The notes under the pieces were generated by a model. The model saw only the letters and a program-made list of their open reading frames with translations, was not told the DNA's origin and did not search any database. A stretch of 64,000 nucleotides of DNA from Bettongia penicillata ogilbyi (taxonomy: Eukaryota > Chordata > Mammalia > Diprotodontia > Potoroidae). The position numbers and the translations under genes were made by a program. This document shows positions 46,427 to 58,503 of this stretch, in pieces. Each line of letters starts with the position of its first letter. The stretch's first letter is position 1. The stretch is taken from NCBI GenBank assembly GCA_023548195.1, contig JAJHZJ010000419.1:2230773-2294772 (forward strand). Reading direction: 5' to 3'.

Positions 46427-47459
46427 CAATGGGAATTGTAAAAGATTTGTTAAGAGTTTGAGAGTTCATGCAGGGATAACATCTGCATGGGACTTGAAAG
46501 GTATAGGGTCCCCTTGGGTATTTACAACTGAGGGACACTTTTCTCTCAGTCTGTAGATTTCCTCTGTCCTCTGTCAGACTTTGTCATGCTGATATAAGAA
46601 GTGGTATCCACTTGAGGATCATAGAATGAGATTTTGGTCACCTTTGCACTTGAAGTTGAATTGTACATTCCTTTGTAGAAGAAAAGCTGCATGCATGTCT
46701 GTCATTACTTCTTGTCAATATTATTATTTGATTGATCTTGGAGATCTGGGAATTCTAATTGACCAAAGCACACATGGCTGAACACATGAGCAGTCTTTTC
46801 TGTATTCCTGATCAGTTTTTTGGGTCATGCAAACTTGGTAAACATTTAGGACCTTCAGCAGGAAGTTGTTATCTAAGGGGAAAAGGATAATAGGCAGGTT
46901 CTCACAATTAACCTAAGGATAACAGACAATCAGCGACTTTGGGAGATTTCCTGTCCAGTTCAAATTCTAATAATTTTGTTGAGAACAAACTTAAAAGAAG
47001 TGAGCAAAAAGGATGACTGCAAACCACACAAAATACCAGTATTTCTTCTACTTAGGCTTGGAAAAAGTGTCCACCAAAATATATTAACTTACAAATTAGT
47101 ACATTAATCTGTCTTAAAGGACTGAATTTCTGAACTAGCTCTGTATATGCAGTTCTATGCCCTAATGTATTTACAACTGAAACTATTGATTTTAATACAT
47201 ACAGAGTTTTTAAAAAATACTGCTGTCTTAGTTGAAAGGATTGGAGTTGACCTTCAGCAAATATTTCCTGCTTATCTTTCACCAAGTTAGAGTTTCTCAG
47301 AATTTTATATCTGAAAAGAAAAATAAGATTTAAAACTAACATCTCCAGTTATTTGGAATACTGAACTAGATAACCACTTTTAAGAGATGTTTAACTAAGT
47401 GTTGCATTATTTAAAGAGAGGGTTGTACTTAACAGTTTTAGAATACAATAAATAATGAA
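46424..47459. other. Intron sequence, nothing recognised
   Basis: About 1 kb with no identified repeat or exon. Confidence 0.35.
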
Positions 47460-50027
47460 TTCAAGGGTGTGGTGCATTTCAGCCTCATTTTTAAAGGCAT
47501 TCTTCCTTTTTAAAGACATTACTTTCTCCTTTTAGTTATTTTATTATTTTGTTATTTTAGTTATTTAGCTATGACTGCTTTAAGGCAAGGTTCTCGTCCC
47601 GTCATCCTGAAATGTTCCCCTTCCCCAATTTGTCAACCTTGTCCCCAGTTTTGGAGATTTATTTATTATGTTTTATTTCTTTCTTTCATCTAATTATCTA
47701 ATTCTTCCCACTTTCTTTTTTTCTCTTTTAGTAGATAGAACCTATTTTGCTTTCCTTAAGCTTCTTTTGCTAGTTTATTTTCATATTTTTCACACTTTTT
47801 CCTAAGAAAGAATCTCCCTTATTTTTATTTACTTTCTTGATGTTCCGTCTATCCTAAACTTCTTTGATTCATGGACCTTGTACTTTTATTTAGTCTCTGT
47901 GTTTCTCGTGGAATTAAAGCTTCTGAAGTACCTATTTTGAGTTCCCTCTTGTAAGCAATTCTGTTATTGCTTTTTAGATTTTGTGTCCTGTAATTTTTTT
48001 GTAATTTTGTAATTTTAACTCATTTTTAAAAGTATCAATTCCTACAAGAGATAGAAAGACTACAAGTATTGCTTCGTGGTAGAAACTTACCTGTGTTCCT
48101 GATTGGGTGATCCGTTTCTACCCCTTTCCATCCCCATGATCATGTTCTGTTTCATTTACCATGAAATCTCTCTTAATTGATGCCTCCAACCCTTCTGTAT
48201 GTCAGTTACCCCCAGGACCTCTCATTCCTCTTCTCCAGAGGCAGGATGCTATTCCTGGAGCCACAACATTTTCTCAGAGGTAGCGGTCTCAATACAACAA
48301 ATCTCTGCAGATTATACCCTTTATCAGGTCTCTATCTCCCATTACAGCATCTATGTCTCCCTCCATGGGAGTGGAGCATCCCCTTCTAAAATTGAATCAG
48401 TATTTCCTCCATTGTATTTCTTCTTTTTCAGTCCTTCTCTTTTCTACTTCATCCATTCTACCTTTACCTTTCTTTCTATGAGACAGCAGATTATTTTTTC
48501 TTCATGGTTTAATATTGGCTTGAATAAGGTACATCATATATTCCTCTCTATTTTTTCTACCTCCCCTTTAATGTGCCTTCTCATTCCAAAGATTATTCCC
48601 ATAGGAAATACTGATTCACTGATAAGCAGGATGTTATGAAGTATAGTGATCAGGCCTGTTCCTCTACTATTACGTTTATTTAACTTATATTTTTCTTTCT
48701 ATTTCCCTAGGTACTTTCAGAAAGAAATATCTTAAAAGTGTCTCGTTTTGTAGTTCTTGTTGAACTCCACAGTCATCTTCCTCTCTCTAGTCCCTCCTCC
48801 CTTTTTTGCAGTAATTTATTTTGTTGCTTATGTTTTCCTTGGTAGCTACATTTGTTTAGCTTTCTTGTGCTTATGTTTGAGGGTATTTGCAAAGTGATTA
48901 ATCTGTTCACATCTATTTTTAGTTGGAATATTTGGAATGTCTCTCTTATAGAATGTCCATTTTTGGTTGTTGATTATGCTAAAGTTTGAATTGCATGTTA
49001 TGTTCAGTTGCTTCAGCTATTTCTGGAATTGCAGAATAATAATCTCAGGTTGTTCAAATTTCCTTTATATTTGAAGTTTTTTCTTGGTTACTTGCAGAAT
49101 TTATTGTTTGTCATGTGAATTGTTGGATTTAACCAATGTGTCTTGGAAAAATATTTTCTCCTGGTGGAAATCTGTAGATTCTTTCAATTGGCACTTTGTT
49201 TTGTTTTATTCAGAAATCCTGAGAAGTTTTCTTATATTATTTATTTCATTATTTGTTTCTTATTTGCAATGTTCTTCCGGGAGACTATGATCCTTAAGTT
49301 GCATCTGTACATCTTATCTTTGAAATTAATATATTTTGTAAGTTCAAACATCGTATTTTGTTTAAACAGATGTATTTTTGCTTTTCTTGTTCCAGACTCT
49401 TTTTCTTCTATATATTTATATTCTCAATCAGTTATTTACTCTTTTGCCTCTTTGGAGAGACATCAGTATATATTCAAATTTTTCTACTCATCCAATTATT
49501 TCTGCTCTGCAAACCATAAGTTAAGCTTTCATAATTCTAATTTCTCTCTTGACTTATTTAGGAACATTCTGCTGTGTTTCATGCTTTGTTTGGAATCCAT
49601 AGATACTTGAGCATCATCAGATGTTGGTTCAATTTCCTTAGTCTTGTGGTATATATTCAGAAATATTTGTTTGTGTTTAGATATGTTGGTGGCCATCCTC
49701 ATATCTATCTATATCTATATATAAAATGTTCCAGTTGATTTATCTGTTTGTGTTCAATGTTTTAAACTCTTTTCTGCCTCCTAAAATCTTTGGTAATTTT
49801 AGTCTTTTTACCTTTATATTCCCCCTCATTGCTCACTTTCTGACTCCTTCCCCTTTGATGACAGATTTCTCAAGGGCTGGATCATTAAGCTTTGTGAGTC
49901 TTTTCCCATACTGAGTGATACACTTTTCATCAGCCTCAGTGGTTGCCCCAAATGATTTCATGGGAGACAGAATTTGTACCAACTGCATATGAGGCTTATT
50001 TTCTTCAGGTCTACTGCAGCTTGTGTG
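47460..50027 (-). repeat. T-rich block, possible old retroelement
   Basis: About 2.5 kb in which the + strand is strongly T/C-biased and no SINE is present. This is the look of a LINE inserted on the - strand, but I could not match any ORF or end. The moderate frames at 48.2-48.6 and 49.1-49.6 kb are low-complexity and Phe/Leu/Ser-rich, without a protein family. Confidence 0.35.
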
Positions 50028-50160
50028 TTCTCTCTCTCTCTCTTCCTCTCTCTCTCTCATTTTCTCTCATCTCCCTCTCACTCTCCCTCTCCTTCCTCCT
50101 CTCCCTCCCTTTTTCTCTCTTCCACTTCTTTCCTCCCTTCTCCTCTCCCCCCACACCCCA
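50028..50160. repeat. CT-rich polypyrimidine tract
   Basis: 133 bp of C and T with CTCT, CCCT and TTCC units. Confidence 0.9.
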
Positions 50161-50614
50161 CCAGTAGAGTACTATTATACTACCATTGTGCTCTGAGTAC
50201 ACTTGTACTTTCCTATTCTTCTACCTCCTCCCCACTGAAGGAAAAATTGAGTTCTCCTGATTTTTTGCCACAGAATAGTGAGGTGAGGACAAGATCAACA
50301 GAGACTTAATAAGCAAATTACTGAGTGGATCCCAGAAGCAGGCAGATTGTTTGGTTGTGCCCCTCTGCTGGAGTGTGATGGCTAGTAGGGGAGGAAGTGC
50401 TAAATGAGTGCATCAGGGATAAAAGATTAGGCTTCTCTGGTATTAATTTCTCAGGTTATTACCTCATTATACTTTTTGTTTTCTTGGCCTGTGGAGATAG
50501 CTGCAATGATTTTACCTTTTACATATAGTTCTTGGAGGGCAGATGGGGTTTGGAAAGATTGTGAAGATTAGAGAAAATGTCTAATCTTCTGTCTTGATGT
50601 TCACATGACTCACA

Positions 50615-50820
50615 AGCTACATACATTATCTTATTTGCTCCTTACAACAATCTTATGAGCTAGGTACTATAGAAATTTTTATCTGTATTTTACATTTGAA
50701 TAAACCAGAGAGATTGAATAACTTGCCCTAAGGTCACACAGTAAGTAGAAGAGTCAACAGAACAAAATCAATCATTGACTCCAATCTAACATTCTTTTAA
50801 TTGAACCACACTGCTTCCTA
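50615..50820 (-). mobile_element. MIR3-type SINE
   Basis: 'cttatttgctccttacaaca', 'cttgccctaaggtcacacag' and 'tgaaccacactgcttccta'. Confidence 0.75.
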
Positions 50821-50911
50821 TCTGTGTCTCTAATTTTACCAAATACATAATTGCCTTTCTCTCAAATTTTCATTTGTGTTTTTCATTCAAAAATGTTCAT
50901 TGATTTTAAAT

Positions 50912-51180
50912 GACTGGATATAGTAGCACATACTTCTGTAATCTCTGCTGACCAAGGATGAAGCTATTGAATTGCTTGAGTTTGATGGTTGTGAGATGCA
51001 AGCTTATCTGTTTGTCTGTACTAAGTATAGTTGCAGTATGCTGAGACCTTGAGAGTGGAGGACCATCAGGTTACCTAATGAGGGTAAACCAGCACAGGTC
51101 AGAAAAATACAACAGGTTAAATCTGCCATATCAGTAAACGCTGGAATCAAGGAAGTGAGTGGTCTTTTCACTACCATAAT
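50912..51180 (+). pseudogene. 7SL (SRP) RNA pseudogene
   Basis: The sequence lines up with 7SL RNA, the RNA of the signal recognition particle, over its 5' Alu domain and most of the S domain. Blocks in order: 'gactggatatagtagcacat', 'acttctgtaatctctgctga', 'ctgtactaagtatagttgca', 'gaccatcaggttacctaatg', 'taaaccagcacaggtcagaa' and 'aacaggttaaatctgccata'. The 5' end is complete and the 3' end fades after about 51150. The helix 8 loop that should read GGAG is lost (TACA), and the internal pol III region is degraded, so it is not functional. No clear A-tail is seen; a pyrimidine tract follows. Confidence 0.85.
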
Positions 51181-51195
51181 AGATAAGATAGATTT

Positions 51196-51370
51196 CTCTT
51201 CCTTCTCCTTTTCTTCTTCTTCCTTCTTTTATTCCTTCTCCTTTTTTCTCCTTTTTCCTTCTTTTCTTCCTCCTTTTCCTTCTTTTCCTCCTCTTCTTCC
51301 AGAGTCATATAGGATATATACATATGTATGCGTATGCATACATATGTATATATGTGTGTATGTATGTTAG
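51196..51370. repeat. CTT/TCC tract followed by (TATG)n-type repeat
   Basis: 51196-51302 is polypyrimidine (CTT and TCC units). 51312-51370 is alternating TATG, CATA and TGTA. Confidence 0.9.
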
Positions 51371-51681
51371 TATACAGCTAACATAAGAAGAATCTAGAAA
51401 ATGGGTTTGACCTCATATATTCTACTTGACCTTGAAAACATTCATACAACTACAAGAAGCTCGGTGCTGTGTTCAGAACAATGAACCTCTGGTTCCAACC
51501 AACATGATGTGTCTTTGCATTTTCTGAATGGGAACTTTCTGGTCTAAGTATTTACAGAATTGTCAGCTCAGGGAGTCATAGCCTCTGCCATCAAAGACTG
51601 TAGATTATTAGCTTTATCCCATGGCAGCACCTCTTGAGTTATATGCTATGAATAATGGACTGTCCTAGATTAATATAATCA

Positions 51682-51945
51682 TGAGGCAGCTAGGTTGTCT
51701 TGTGGATAGAGTGCCAGACTTGGAATCAAGAAGCCCTGAGTGTGAATTTTTCCTCATATACTTAAGGAATTTGTTACTTTGAGCATGTCACTTAATTTCT
51801 ACAAGCCTTACTTTCCTCATCTGTAAAATGGGAATACCAATAACTTCTATCTCACAGGGTTTTTGTAAGGGTCAAATCAAATGAGACAAAATGAGTAAAA
51901 TGCTTTGAAAAACTTAAAGCACTACATGCATGTTAGTTACAATTA
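51682..51945 (+). mobile_element. Marsupial MAR-type SINE, full length
   Basis: 'gaggcagctaggttgtcttg', 'tggatagagtgccagacttg', 'cctcatctgtaaaatgggaa', 'ctcacagggtttttgtaagg' and 'gcactacatgcatgttagtt' are in order, including the 3' tail. Confidence 0.9.
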
Positions 51946-52894
51946 CAATAAAATTATTAAAATAATTCATAACTTCAACTGTCTTTTCATCTAGTATTGA
52001 TCTTTTTTTAGAAATGGTCATATCGCTTTATCAATAGATAACTATTTCTAAAGACCTTTTGACTGTTCACCTAGCTCAATCTGTAGGATAAACAAAAAGG
52101 AGAGAAAACTGTGCCTTTTCCTTTTGTTTAACCTTAAACAGGTACTTACTTGACTTCCTATGAGTCTTCAGCAACTTTTATCCCAAATTACTATTTACTT
52201 ATTGTATGGACAATAAATGAGTCAGTTGCTGTACCCAGACACTTGAGGGTTTTTTTTTCCTCCATTGAACTCCTAATAAATTCAACACTTAGGCCAACAT
52301 AGTCTATAACAGAACTCTGAGCTCCCAGGCCACAATAATTTCATAGGGAATAACTAGTTAATAGTAACTGCCAGATGCATAACTCTTTAAAGTCAACATT
52401 GTTTATTTTGTTACAATATCACTTGCCTATGTGGAATATTTCAAATTGTTTTCTTTTTTGTGTTTGTGTCTGCTGTATGTAATTAGTTACTTTGTCCTTT
52501 CTTAAAATACCATTTCCAAGTTTGTGTTTAGAAATTGGAACACATACTCTGATTCATATTTGCTTGTGGGTCAGGATGCTCATGCCTTCACTAAAAAGCA
52601 CACTAATCCTGTTGGGTTCGAGCCTTATTCATTTTTGACATGATGGTGATTCATTGTTTGTGTTCCTTGAGTTCTCAGTCTTTCTTTTAAGTATGACAAC
52701 CACTGCCAAGTTAGAATTTTTTAATAAGGCCAAAATTATCCAAGGATTAAAAAATCCATTATACTTAGTGTTCTTATAACTAAAAGATCAAGTGAGATGA
52801 TAGTAGGAATGTACCTGATACATGGTAAGTGCTTAATGTATGCTTTTTCTCTTAGCCTTTTCTCTTCCCTAAAAGTTTGAGTGATTTTTAGAGT
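51946..52894. other. Intron sequence, mostly unrecognised
   Basis: 52780-52850 resembles a SINE 3' tail ('acatggtaagtgcttaatgt'). The rest has no identified feature. Confidence 0.35.
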
Positions 52895-53370
52895 GAACAT
52901 GAGGTGATGGAAAGAGTTCTGATTTGGAGACATGGGACTCTGAATTCAAGACCCACCTTTGACATTTATGAGTTATATGACCCTGGACAGATCACTTGAA
53001 CCCTCTAAGTCTGAGATTCCTCATCTCTAAGAAAGATGGACATAATAGCTAACATTTACATAGTGCTTACTATGTGTCAGGTACTATGCTAAGTGCTTTG
53101 CAAATGTTTATCTCATTTGATCCCCACAACAACTTTAGAAAGGAAGGAGGTTCTATAATTATCCCCATTTTACAGGTGAGGAAACTGAGCCAAATAGGGT
53201 TAAGTGACTTGTCTAGGATCACATAGCTAGTAAGTTCTGAGGCTGAATTTGAACTCAGGTTTTTTTAACTCCAGGCCCAACTCACTCTCTGTTCATGGCA
53301 CTCTCTAGCTGTGTAGCTGACATGACCTCACAAGATTGTTTTGAGGAAATAATGCTATATTAAAGTTAGT
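52895..53370 (+). mobile_element. MIR-type SINE split by a reverse MIR3-type SINE
   Basis: The outer + element runs from 'gagttctgatttggagacat' to 'tagct' at about 53040 and resumes at 'gacctcacaagattgttttg' (53325). Inside lies a reverse element (53046-53318): 'gcttactatgtgtcaggtac', 'gatccccacaacaactttag', 'ggttaagtgacttgtctagg'. AGCTAAC and AGCTGAC flank the insert. Confidence 0.8.
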
Positions 53371-53999
53371 ATTACTTCAGCATGCAAAGTGAACAAATTG
53401 TGATATAATCGCCAATCACCAATAAAGGGAAGCTATTAGGCCTGCCATCATACATGTTATTCCTCTCTTGACAATGAGGTTCTAGACACAAGATGGAGAG
53501 ATACCTGTTTTTAGACATGGCAACTGTGTGGATTAATTTTATTTACTGATACTTATATGTTACAAGGTTTCCCCATTCATTCACTTAGTTAACTGAAGGG
53601 GAGACATGGGGGAGAGGACTTCAGAAATAGTGATGACAGACAAAAGTACATTTTTTTAAAGGCACAGAACAAAAGGAAGCTTAGAAGGAAGCACAGATAA
53701 GGACAATTTTCAAAGTAACATGCAAAATTTATTACATACTTTTTTAAAAAAATCAAGTGTTATGAAATGGAGATTCATAGTTTCAGGCAAAATCATTTTT
53801 TTAATCAAGTTCTTTGGTGTCAATGAAAATGCTCCTTCTTTGATATTTAAGCTCAGAATGATATATTTGTATATATGTGTATGTATATATGTATATACAT
53901 ATGAATATACTTATATGTGCAAGCACCCACATATGATACTCATTTGATCACATGGGCAAGTCATTTAACTTCTCTGAACTTCAGGTAACTCCTTTTTTC
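53371..53999. other. Intron sequence, nothing recognised
   Basis: A TATG-rich patch lies at 53868-53910. Otherwise nothing identified. Confidence 0.35.
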
Positions 54000-54910
54000 C
54001 TCTGTTTTTAAAATATGTATTCATTTTTAGTTTTCAACATTCACTTCCATAAGATTTTGAGTTCCAAATTTTCTCATCATTTCTTCCTTTCCCCCACCCC
54101 AATTTGGTATAAGCTCTACATATACATTCATATTGAACCTACTTTCACATTAGTCATGTCGTAAAAAAGTATTAGAAGCAATGGGAGAAACCACAAGAAA
54201 GAAGAAATAATCAAAAAAAAAGAGAGAGAGCAAATAATATGTTTCAATCTGTATTCAGATTCTATAGTTCTTTTTTCTGGATGTGGACAGCATTTTCTGT
54301 CATGATCCAAGATTCTATCTTGGATATTTGCATTGCTAAGAATAGATAAGTCTATCAAAGTTAGTCATCACACATTATGGCTGTTACTGTGTACAGTGTT
54401 CTTTGAGGTATTTCCAGGTTTCTCTGAAGTTGACCTGCTCATCATTTCTTATAGTGCAGTAGTATTTATTCCAGTGCATTTGTATATCATAATTTATTCA
54501 GTCATTCCTCAGTTGATGGGCATCCCCTCAATTTCCAATTCTTTGCCACCAAAAGAAAGAGCTACTATAAATATTTTTGTACATGTGGATCCTTTTCCCA
54601 TTTGTATGATCTCTTTTGGATTCAGACCTAGAAGTGGTATTGCTGGGTCAAAGGGTATGCACAAAGCTCTTTGGGCATAATTCCAAATTGCTCTCCAGAA
54701 TGATGCCATCAATTCACAACTCCATCAATGATACATATGTTCCAATTTTCCCACACCTTCAGCATTTTTAATTTTCTTCTTTTGTCATGTTAGCCAATCT
54801 GATAGGTACCACAGAATTGTTTTGATTTGCATTTCTCTAATCAATAGTGATTTAGAGCATTTTTTCATATGACTAAAGAGAGTTTAACTTCTTCATCTGA
54901 AAACTGTTAA
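54000..54910 (-). mobile_element. LINE-1 3' end: ORF2 C-terminus plus 3' UTR
   Basis: On the - strand the frame at 54509-54712 contains IPFDPAIPLLGLNPKE and then TCTKIFIVAL, the conserved C-terminal part of L1 ORF2p (endonuclease/reverse-transcriptase protein). 54000-54500 is the marsupial-type 3' UTR, C-rich near 54090 on +. 54720-54900 is further upstream ORF2, including 'gcatttctctaatcaatagt'. The copy is 5' truncated at about 54910 and interrupted by stops; it is dead. Confidence 0.88.
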
Positions 54911-54940
54911 GGCCACTTTTTAAGATACAACTATTAATTT

Positions 54941-55180
54941 CTGGGGCAGCTATGTGGTGCAGTAGAGGTCCTGGAGTCAGGAAGACTCATCGTCCTGAGT
55001 TCAAATCTGTCCTCAGATACTTACTAGTTGTGTGAAACCAGCAAGTCACTTAACTTCATTTGCCTCAGTTTTCTCATCTGTGAAAAGAGCTAGAGTAGGA
55101 AATGGCAAACCACTCCAATATCGTTGCCAAGAAAACCCCGAATGGAGTCATAAAGAGTCAGACACAACTGAAAAAACAAC
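54941..55180 (+). mobile_element. Marsupial WSINE-type SINE, full length
   Basis: 'ggggcagctatgtggtgcag', 'ctggagtcaggaagactcat', 'ctcatctgtgaaaagagcta', 'gccaagaaaaccccgaatgg' and 'agagtcagacacaactgaaa'. It sits 30 bp past the L1 end. Confidence 0.92.
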
Positions 55181-55855
55181 TCATTTATAGACTAAGTTAT
55201 TTATAGAGCACCTAAGTCAATAGAAGAAGTTCCCATACCACGAAGCCCAGGATTGAAGTGCATATCCTGTCACAACTTCTTTATTTCTGTTCTAGATAGT
55301 CATTTGAATATGAATGAAATATTTGTGGAGAGGAGGGAATGGTAATGAGAGCAGAAGGGGTAGAGAGTGATGGTATGCTGTGTGATTTGTTTTGCCCTTG
55401 GAATCCTGTGGATGGTCTGAAGCTCTCATCTCTCTAGGGATGGTTCTGACAGCTACATTACTTTCAAATTACTAAAATATAAATATTATTAAAGTGAACT
55501 TGGTTCTCATATTTTAAAATAAAATTATGATTTACAGTCTAAGAACTTCTACACAAAGCCCTTTCTCCTGGACAGCCCTTAGTCATATGATTCATAGTCT
55601 TCTAAAAAAGATTCTTAGTCTTTTCTTTTGTCCAAAAGTGAAGAGAAAACACCCAATTTTTAAGTTCTTCCACTCCATTCTGCTATACCTGGGTAAGAAT
55701 GATTTTGGATACCAACAAATTTCCAGTTCAGAAAAACTTACCAATCCCCACTTTTCCATGTTTTCCTGTAGCACTCACTAGTAGGTAGCTGAGGATTTAA
55801 TCTGTTTTGTCTTTTTTCTCTGACTCTCAAAGCAGAGAAAGAGTTTTACTTGTTC
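55181..55855. other. Intron sequence, nothing recognised
   Basis: About 0.7 kb without identified features. Confidence 0.35.
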
Positions 55856-56100
55856 ATTTTTTTTAGTAGTGTCCAATTCTTCGTGACCTATTTGGGGCTT
55901 TCTTGGCAAAGATACTGGAGTGGTTTACCATTTTCTTCTCCAGCTCATTGTTACAGATGAGGAAACTGAGGCAAATAGGGTTAAGAGACTTGCCTAGGGC
56001 CATACAACTGGTAAATGCCTGAGGCCAGATTTGAGCTCATGAAAATGAGTTTTCCCAGCTCCATGCTCAGCACTGTATTCACTGTGCTGCCTAGCTGTCC
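55856..56100 (-). mobile_element. Marsupial WSINE-type SINE
   Basis: 'gtgtccaattcttcgtgacc', 'cttggcaaagatactggagt', 'cagatgaggaaactgaggca' and 'attcactgtgctgcctagct'. Confidence 0.92.
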
Positions 56101-56437
56101 TATAGAAAGACCTCTCCTGGGACTGGAAAAATCCTGATATGCCTTCCCTCTCATCAGCTGCATTCTTGTGTTTCTTTGGTGACTCTCCCATATTATTGCT
56201 CACATTGCCAATTTTAGGTGAAATGGGATATTCAGTGTTGGGGGCCAGTGTCAATAGAAGTCTTTCTATGTCATGTGTAATGATATTTATTCAGCAACAT
56301 TTTGCAATCATGATGTCACAGATTTACAAAACTATTAACTTTAAAATAAGGAACTTTAAAAGGCAAAGTAAAATTAGCTTTACCAAAATTAGTTTCCCTC
56401 TTAGGTAAATAGAAATGTTTTTGAGGTGATATTAAAA

Positions 56438-57170
56438 TCATGCATTCATTTTTTTTTATAAATTTATTTAGCTTTTTACATTCATTTTCATAAATTTTTG
56501 GGTTCCAAATTTTCTCCCCTTTTATCCCCTCCCCCCACCCCAATACCCCAAGCAATCTAATTTTCCCTATCTCCAATCTGCCCTCTCTTCTGTCATCCCT
56601 CCCTTCTCTTGTCTCCATCTTCTCTTTTCTCCTGTAGGGCCAGATGACTTTCTATTCCTCATTAACTGTATGTCTTCTTTCCTAGTTGCAACAACAATAC
56701 TAAACAGTTGTTCCTAAAACTTTGAGTTCCAAATTCTCCCCATTCCTCCCTCCCCACCCATTCCCTTTGGGAAGGCAGGCAATTCAATATAGGCCATATC
56801 TGTGTAGTTTTGCAAATGACCTCCCTGATAGTCGTGTTGTGTAAGACTAACTGAATTGCCATCCCTCCTAACCTGCCCCTCATTGTTTCTCTTCTGTCCT
56901 TTGATCCTGTTCCTCCCCAAGTGTTGACTTCAAATTTCTCCCTCCTCCCTTTGCCCTTCCTTCCATCATCCCCCCCTTGCAATATCTCCTTCTCCCCCAC
57001 TTTCTTATACTGTAAGATAGGTTTTCATACCAAAATGAGTGTGCATTTCACTCCTTCGTTTAGTCATATGTGGGAAAATATGGTCTTTCAATGAAACAGA
57101 GGACTTTCGATCATTCTTAATGAAAAGACCAGAGCTGAAAAGAAAATTTGACTTTCATGCACTCATTTTT
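56438..57170 (-). mobile_element. LINE-1 3' fragment with target-site duplication
   Basis: The + strand begins with a T-run (56450-56457, the poly-A of a - strand insert), then 'gggttccaaattttctcccc', 'gggccagatgactttctatt', 'caatataggccatatctgtg', 'aaaatgagtgtgcatttcac' and 'gaaaagaccagagctgaaaa', which I recognise as a marsupial L1 segment. Flanks TCATGCATTCATTTTT (56438-56453) and TCATGCACTCATTTTT (57155-57170) match at 15 of 16 positions. The frames at 56.3-57.0 kb have no known protein. Confidence 0.75.
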
Positions 57171-57279
57171 TAACAATAAAAACCAAGACCCAAATTCATT
57201 TTGAATTTTGGCAAAGGAGAACCTGAATTCTTCATAACTTCACACCAGCTACTTCCTTCCCCTGTTTTTGTTCTTACCT

Positions 57280-57550
57280 CTCTCCTTGGAAATCATGGTT
57301 TCTTTCAGAACTAGCCTAAAGGGCTACCATTTGTAAAATTCCCCTTTCAATTTCAATTCTACTTAGATGGCAATGCTTTCTTCACTAATATTTTATAGTA
57401 TTTACATACTTTATATGTATCTTTGTTATATCTATACATGTACCTATTGTCTCTCCTATTAGAATGTATGCACCTTAAGATCAGGTCCTATTTAACTTGT
57501 CAGTGTCCCCAGCACCTGGTACAGCACTTGGGACTGTGATTGGCACTAAT
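57280..57550 (+). mobile_element. L2-type LINE 3' region
   Basis: 'ctattgtctctcctattaga', 'aatgtatgcaccttaagatc' and 'cagcacctggtacagcactt' follow the marsupial L2 3' order. Confidence 0.65.
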
Positions 57551-57587
57551 CGAATGGTTGATATCTCAGTAGCCACCAAGGACAGCA

Positions 57588-57836
57588 TTTGTCATTCAGT
57601 CATTTCAGTTTTATCTGACTCTTCTTGACCCGATTTGGGGTTTTCTTGGCAAAGATACTGGAATGATTTGCCATTTCCTTCTCCAGTTCATTTTACAAAT
57701 GTGGAAACTGAGGCAAAAAGGTTTACATGATTTTCCCAGGTTCACATAGCTAGTAAGTATGTTTCCTGATTAGAACTCAGGAAGATGAGTCTTCCTGACT
57801 CCAGGCCCAGGACTCTATCCACTGCACCATATAGGT
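57588..57836 (-). mobile_element. Marsupial WSINE-type SINE
   Basis: 'cattcagtcatttcagtttt', 'ggggttttcttggcaaagat', 'gatgagtcttcctgactcca' and 'actctatccactgcaccata'. Confidence 0.93.
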
Positions 57837-57994
57837 GACAGTGACAGTATAATATGATTTATTTTCATATGATGACGTTAATTTACTTCAAATCTGTTTC
57901 ATGCCAAAAAAAAAATCTTCAGGATATTGTGATTTGTAAGGTAAGGACATCTGGAATTCAGTTTATTCAGGACTTTTTGGATCATAAAAATTTA

Positions 57995-58155
57995 GTTTGT
58001 AAATGACCTTATTCATTCCTTTATTTCACAGATAAGGAAACTGAGACTCATTGATTAAATGACTTGCGTAAAGGTCACACAGCCGGTAATTAGTGAAAAT
58101 GGGATTGGCTCTTAGGCTTGTAGACTCATTTAATTTTTCTACTATATCATACTCC
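57995..58155 (-). mobile_element. MIR-type SINE fragment
   Basis: 'tttcacagataaggaaactg' and 'gcgtaaaggtcacacagccg'. Confidence 0.7.
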
Positions 58156-58271
58156 TTAAAGGTCAAACTTCAATTTTCTATCAAATTAACATTGAGAACA
58201 ATATATTCCCTAGCTGTGATGGATAAATTATTATTGCATGTAGGCTTTAAGTATGAAATAGATGATCCTAA

Positions 58272-58503
58272 AACAACATTTCAGTCAAGATCAACTCTCC
58301 ATGACCTCATTTGGGATTTTCTTGGCAAAAATACTGGAATAGCTTGCCATTTTACTGATGAGGAAACTTAGGCAAACAGAGTTAAGTGACTTGCCCAGAG
58401 TCACACAGCTAGTAAGCATTTGAGACCAGATTTCAACTCAGGAAGATGAGGCTTTCTGACTCTATACCTGGCACTCTATCCACTCTGCCACCTAGCTGCT
58501 CCC
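58272..58503 (-). mobile_element. Marsupial WSINE-type SINE
   Basis: 'gggattttcttggcaaaaat', 'ggttaa'-type block 'gagttaagtgacttgcccag' and 'actctatccactctgccacc'. Confidence 0.92.

Noticed and set aside
49143..49610. 155-codon Phe/Leu/Ser-rich frame
   Set aside because: T-rich DNA yields such frames by chance. No family signature or start context.
56662..57000. 112-codon - strand frame
   Set aside because: It lies in an L1 3' non-coding segment; no known protein.
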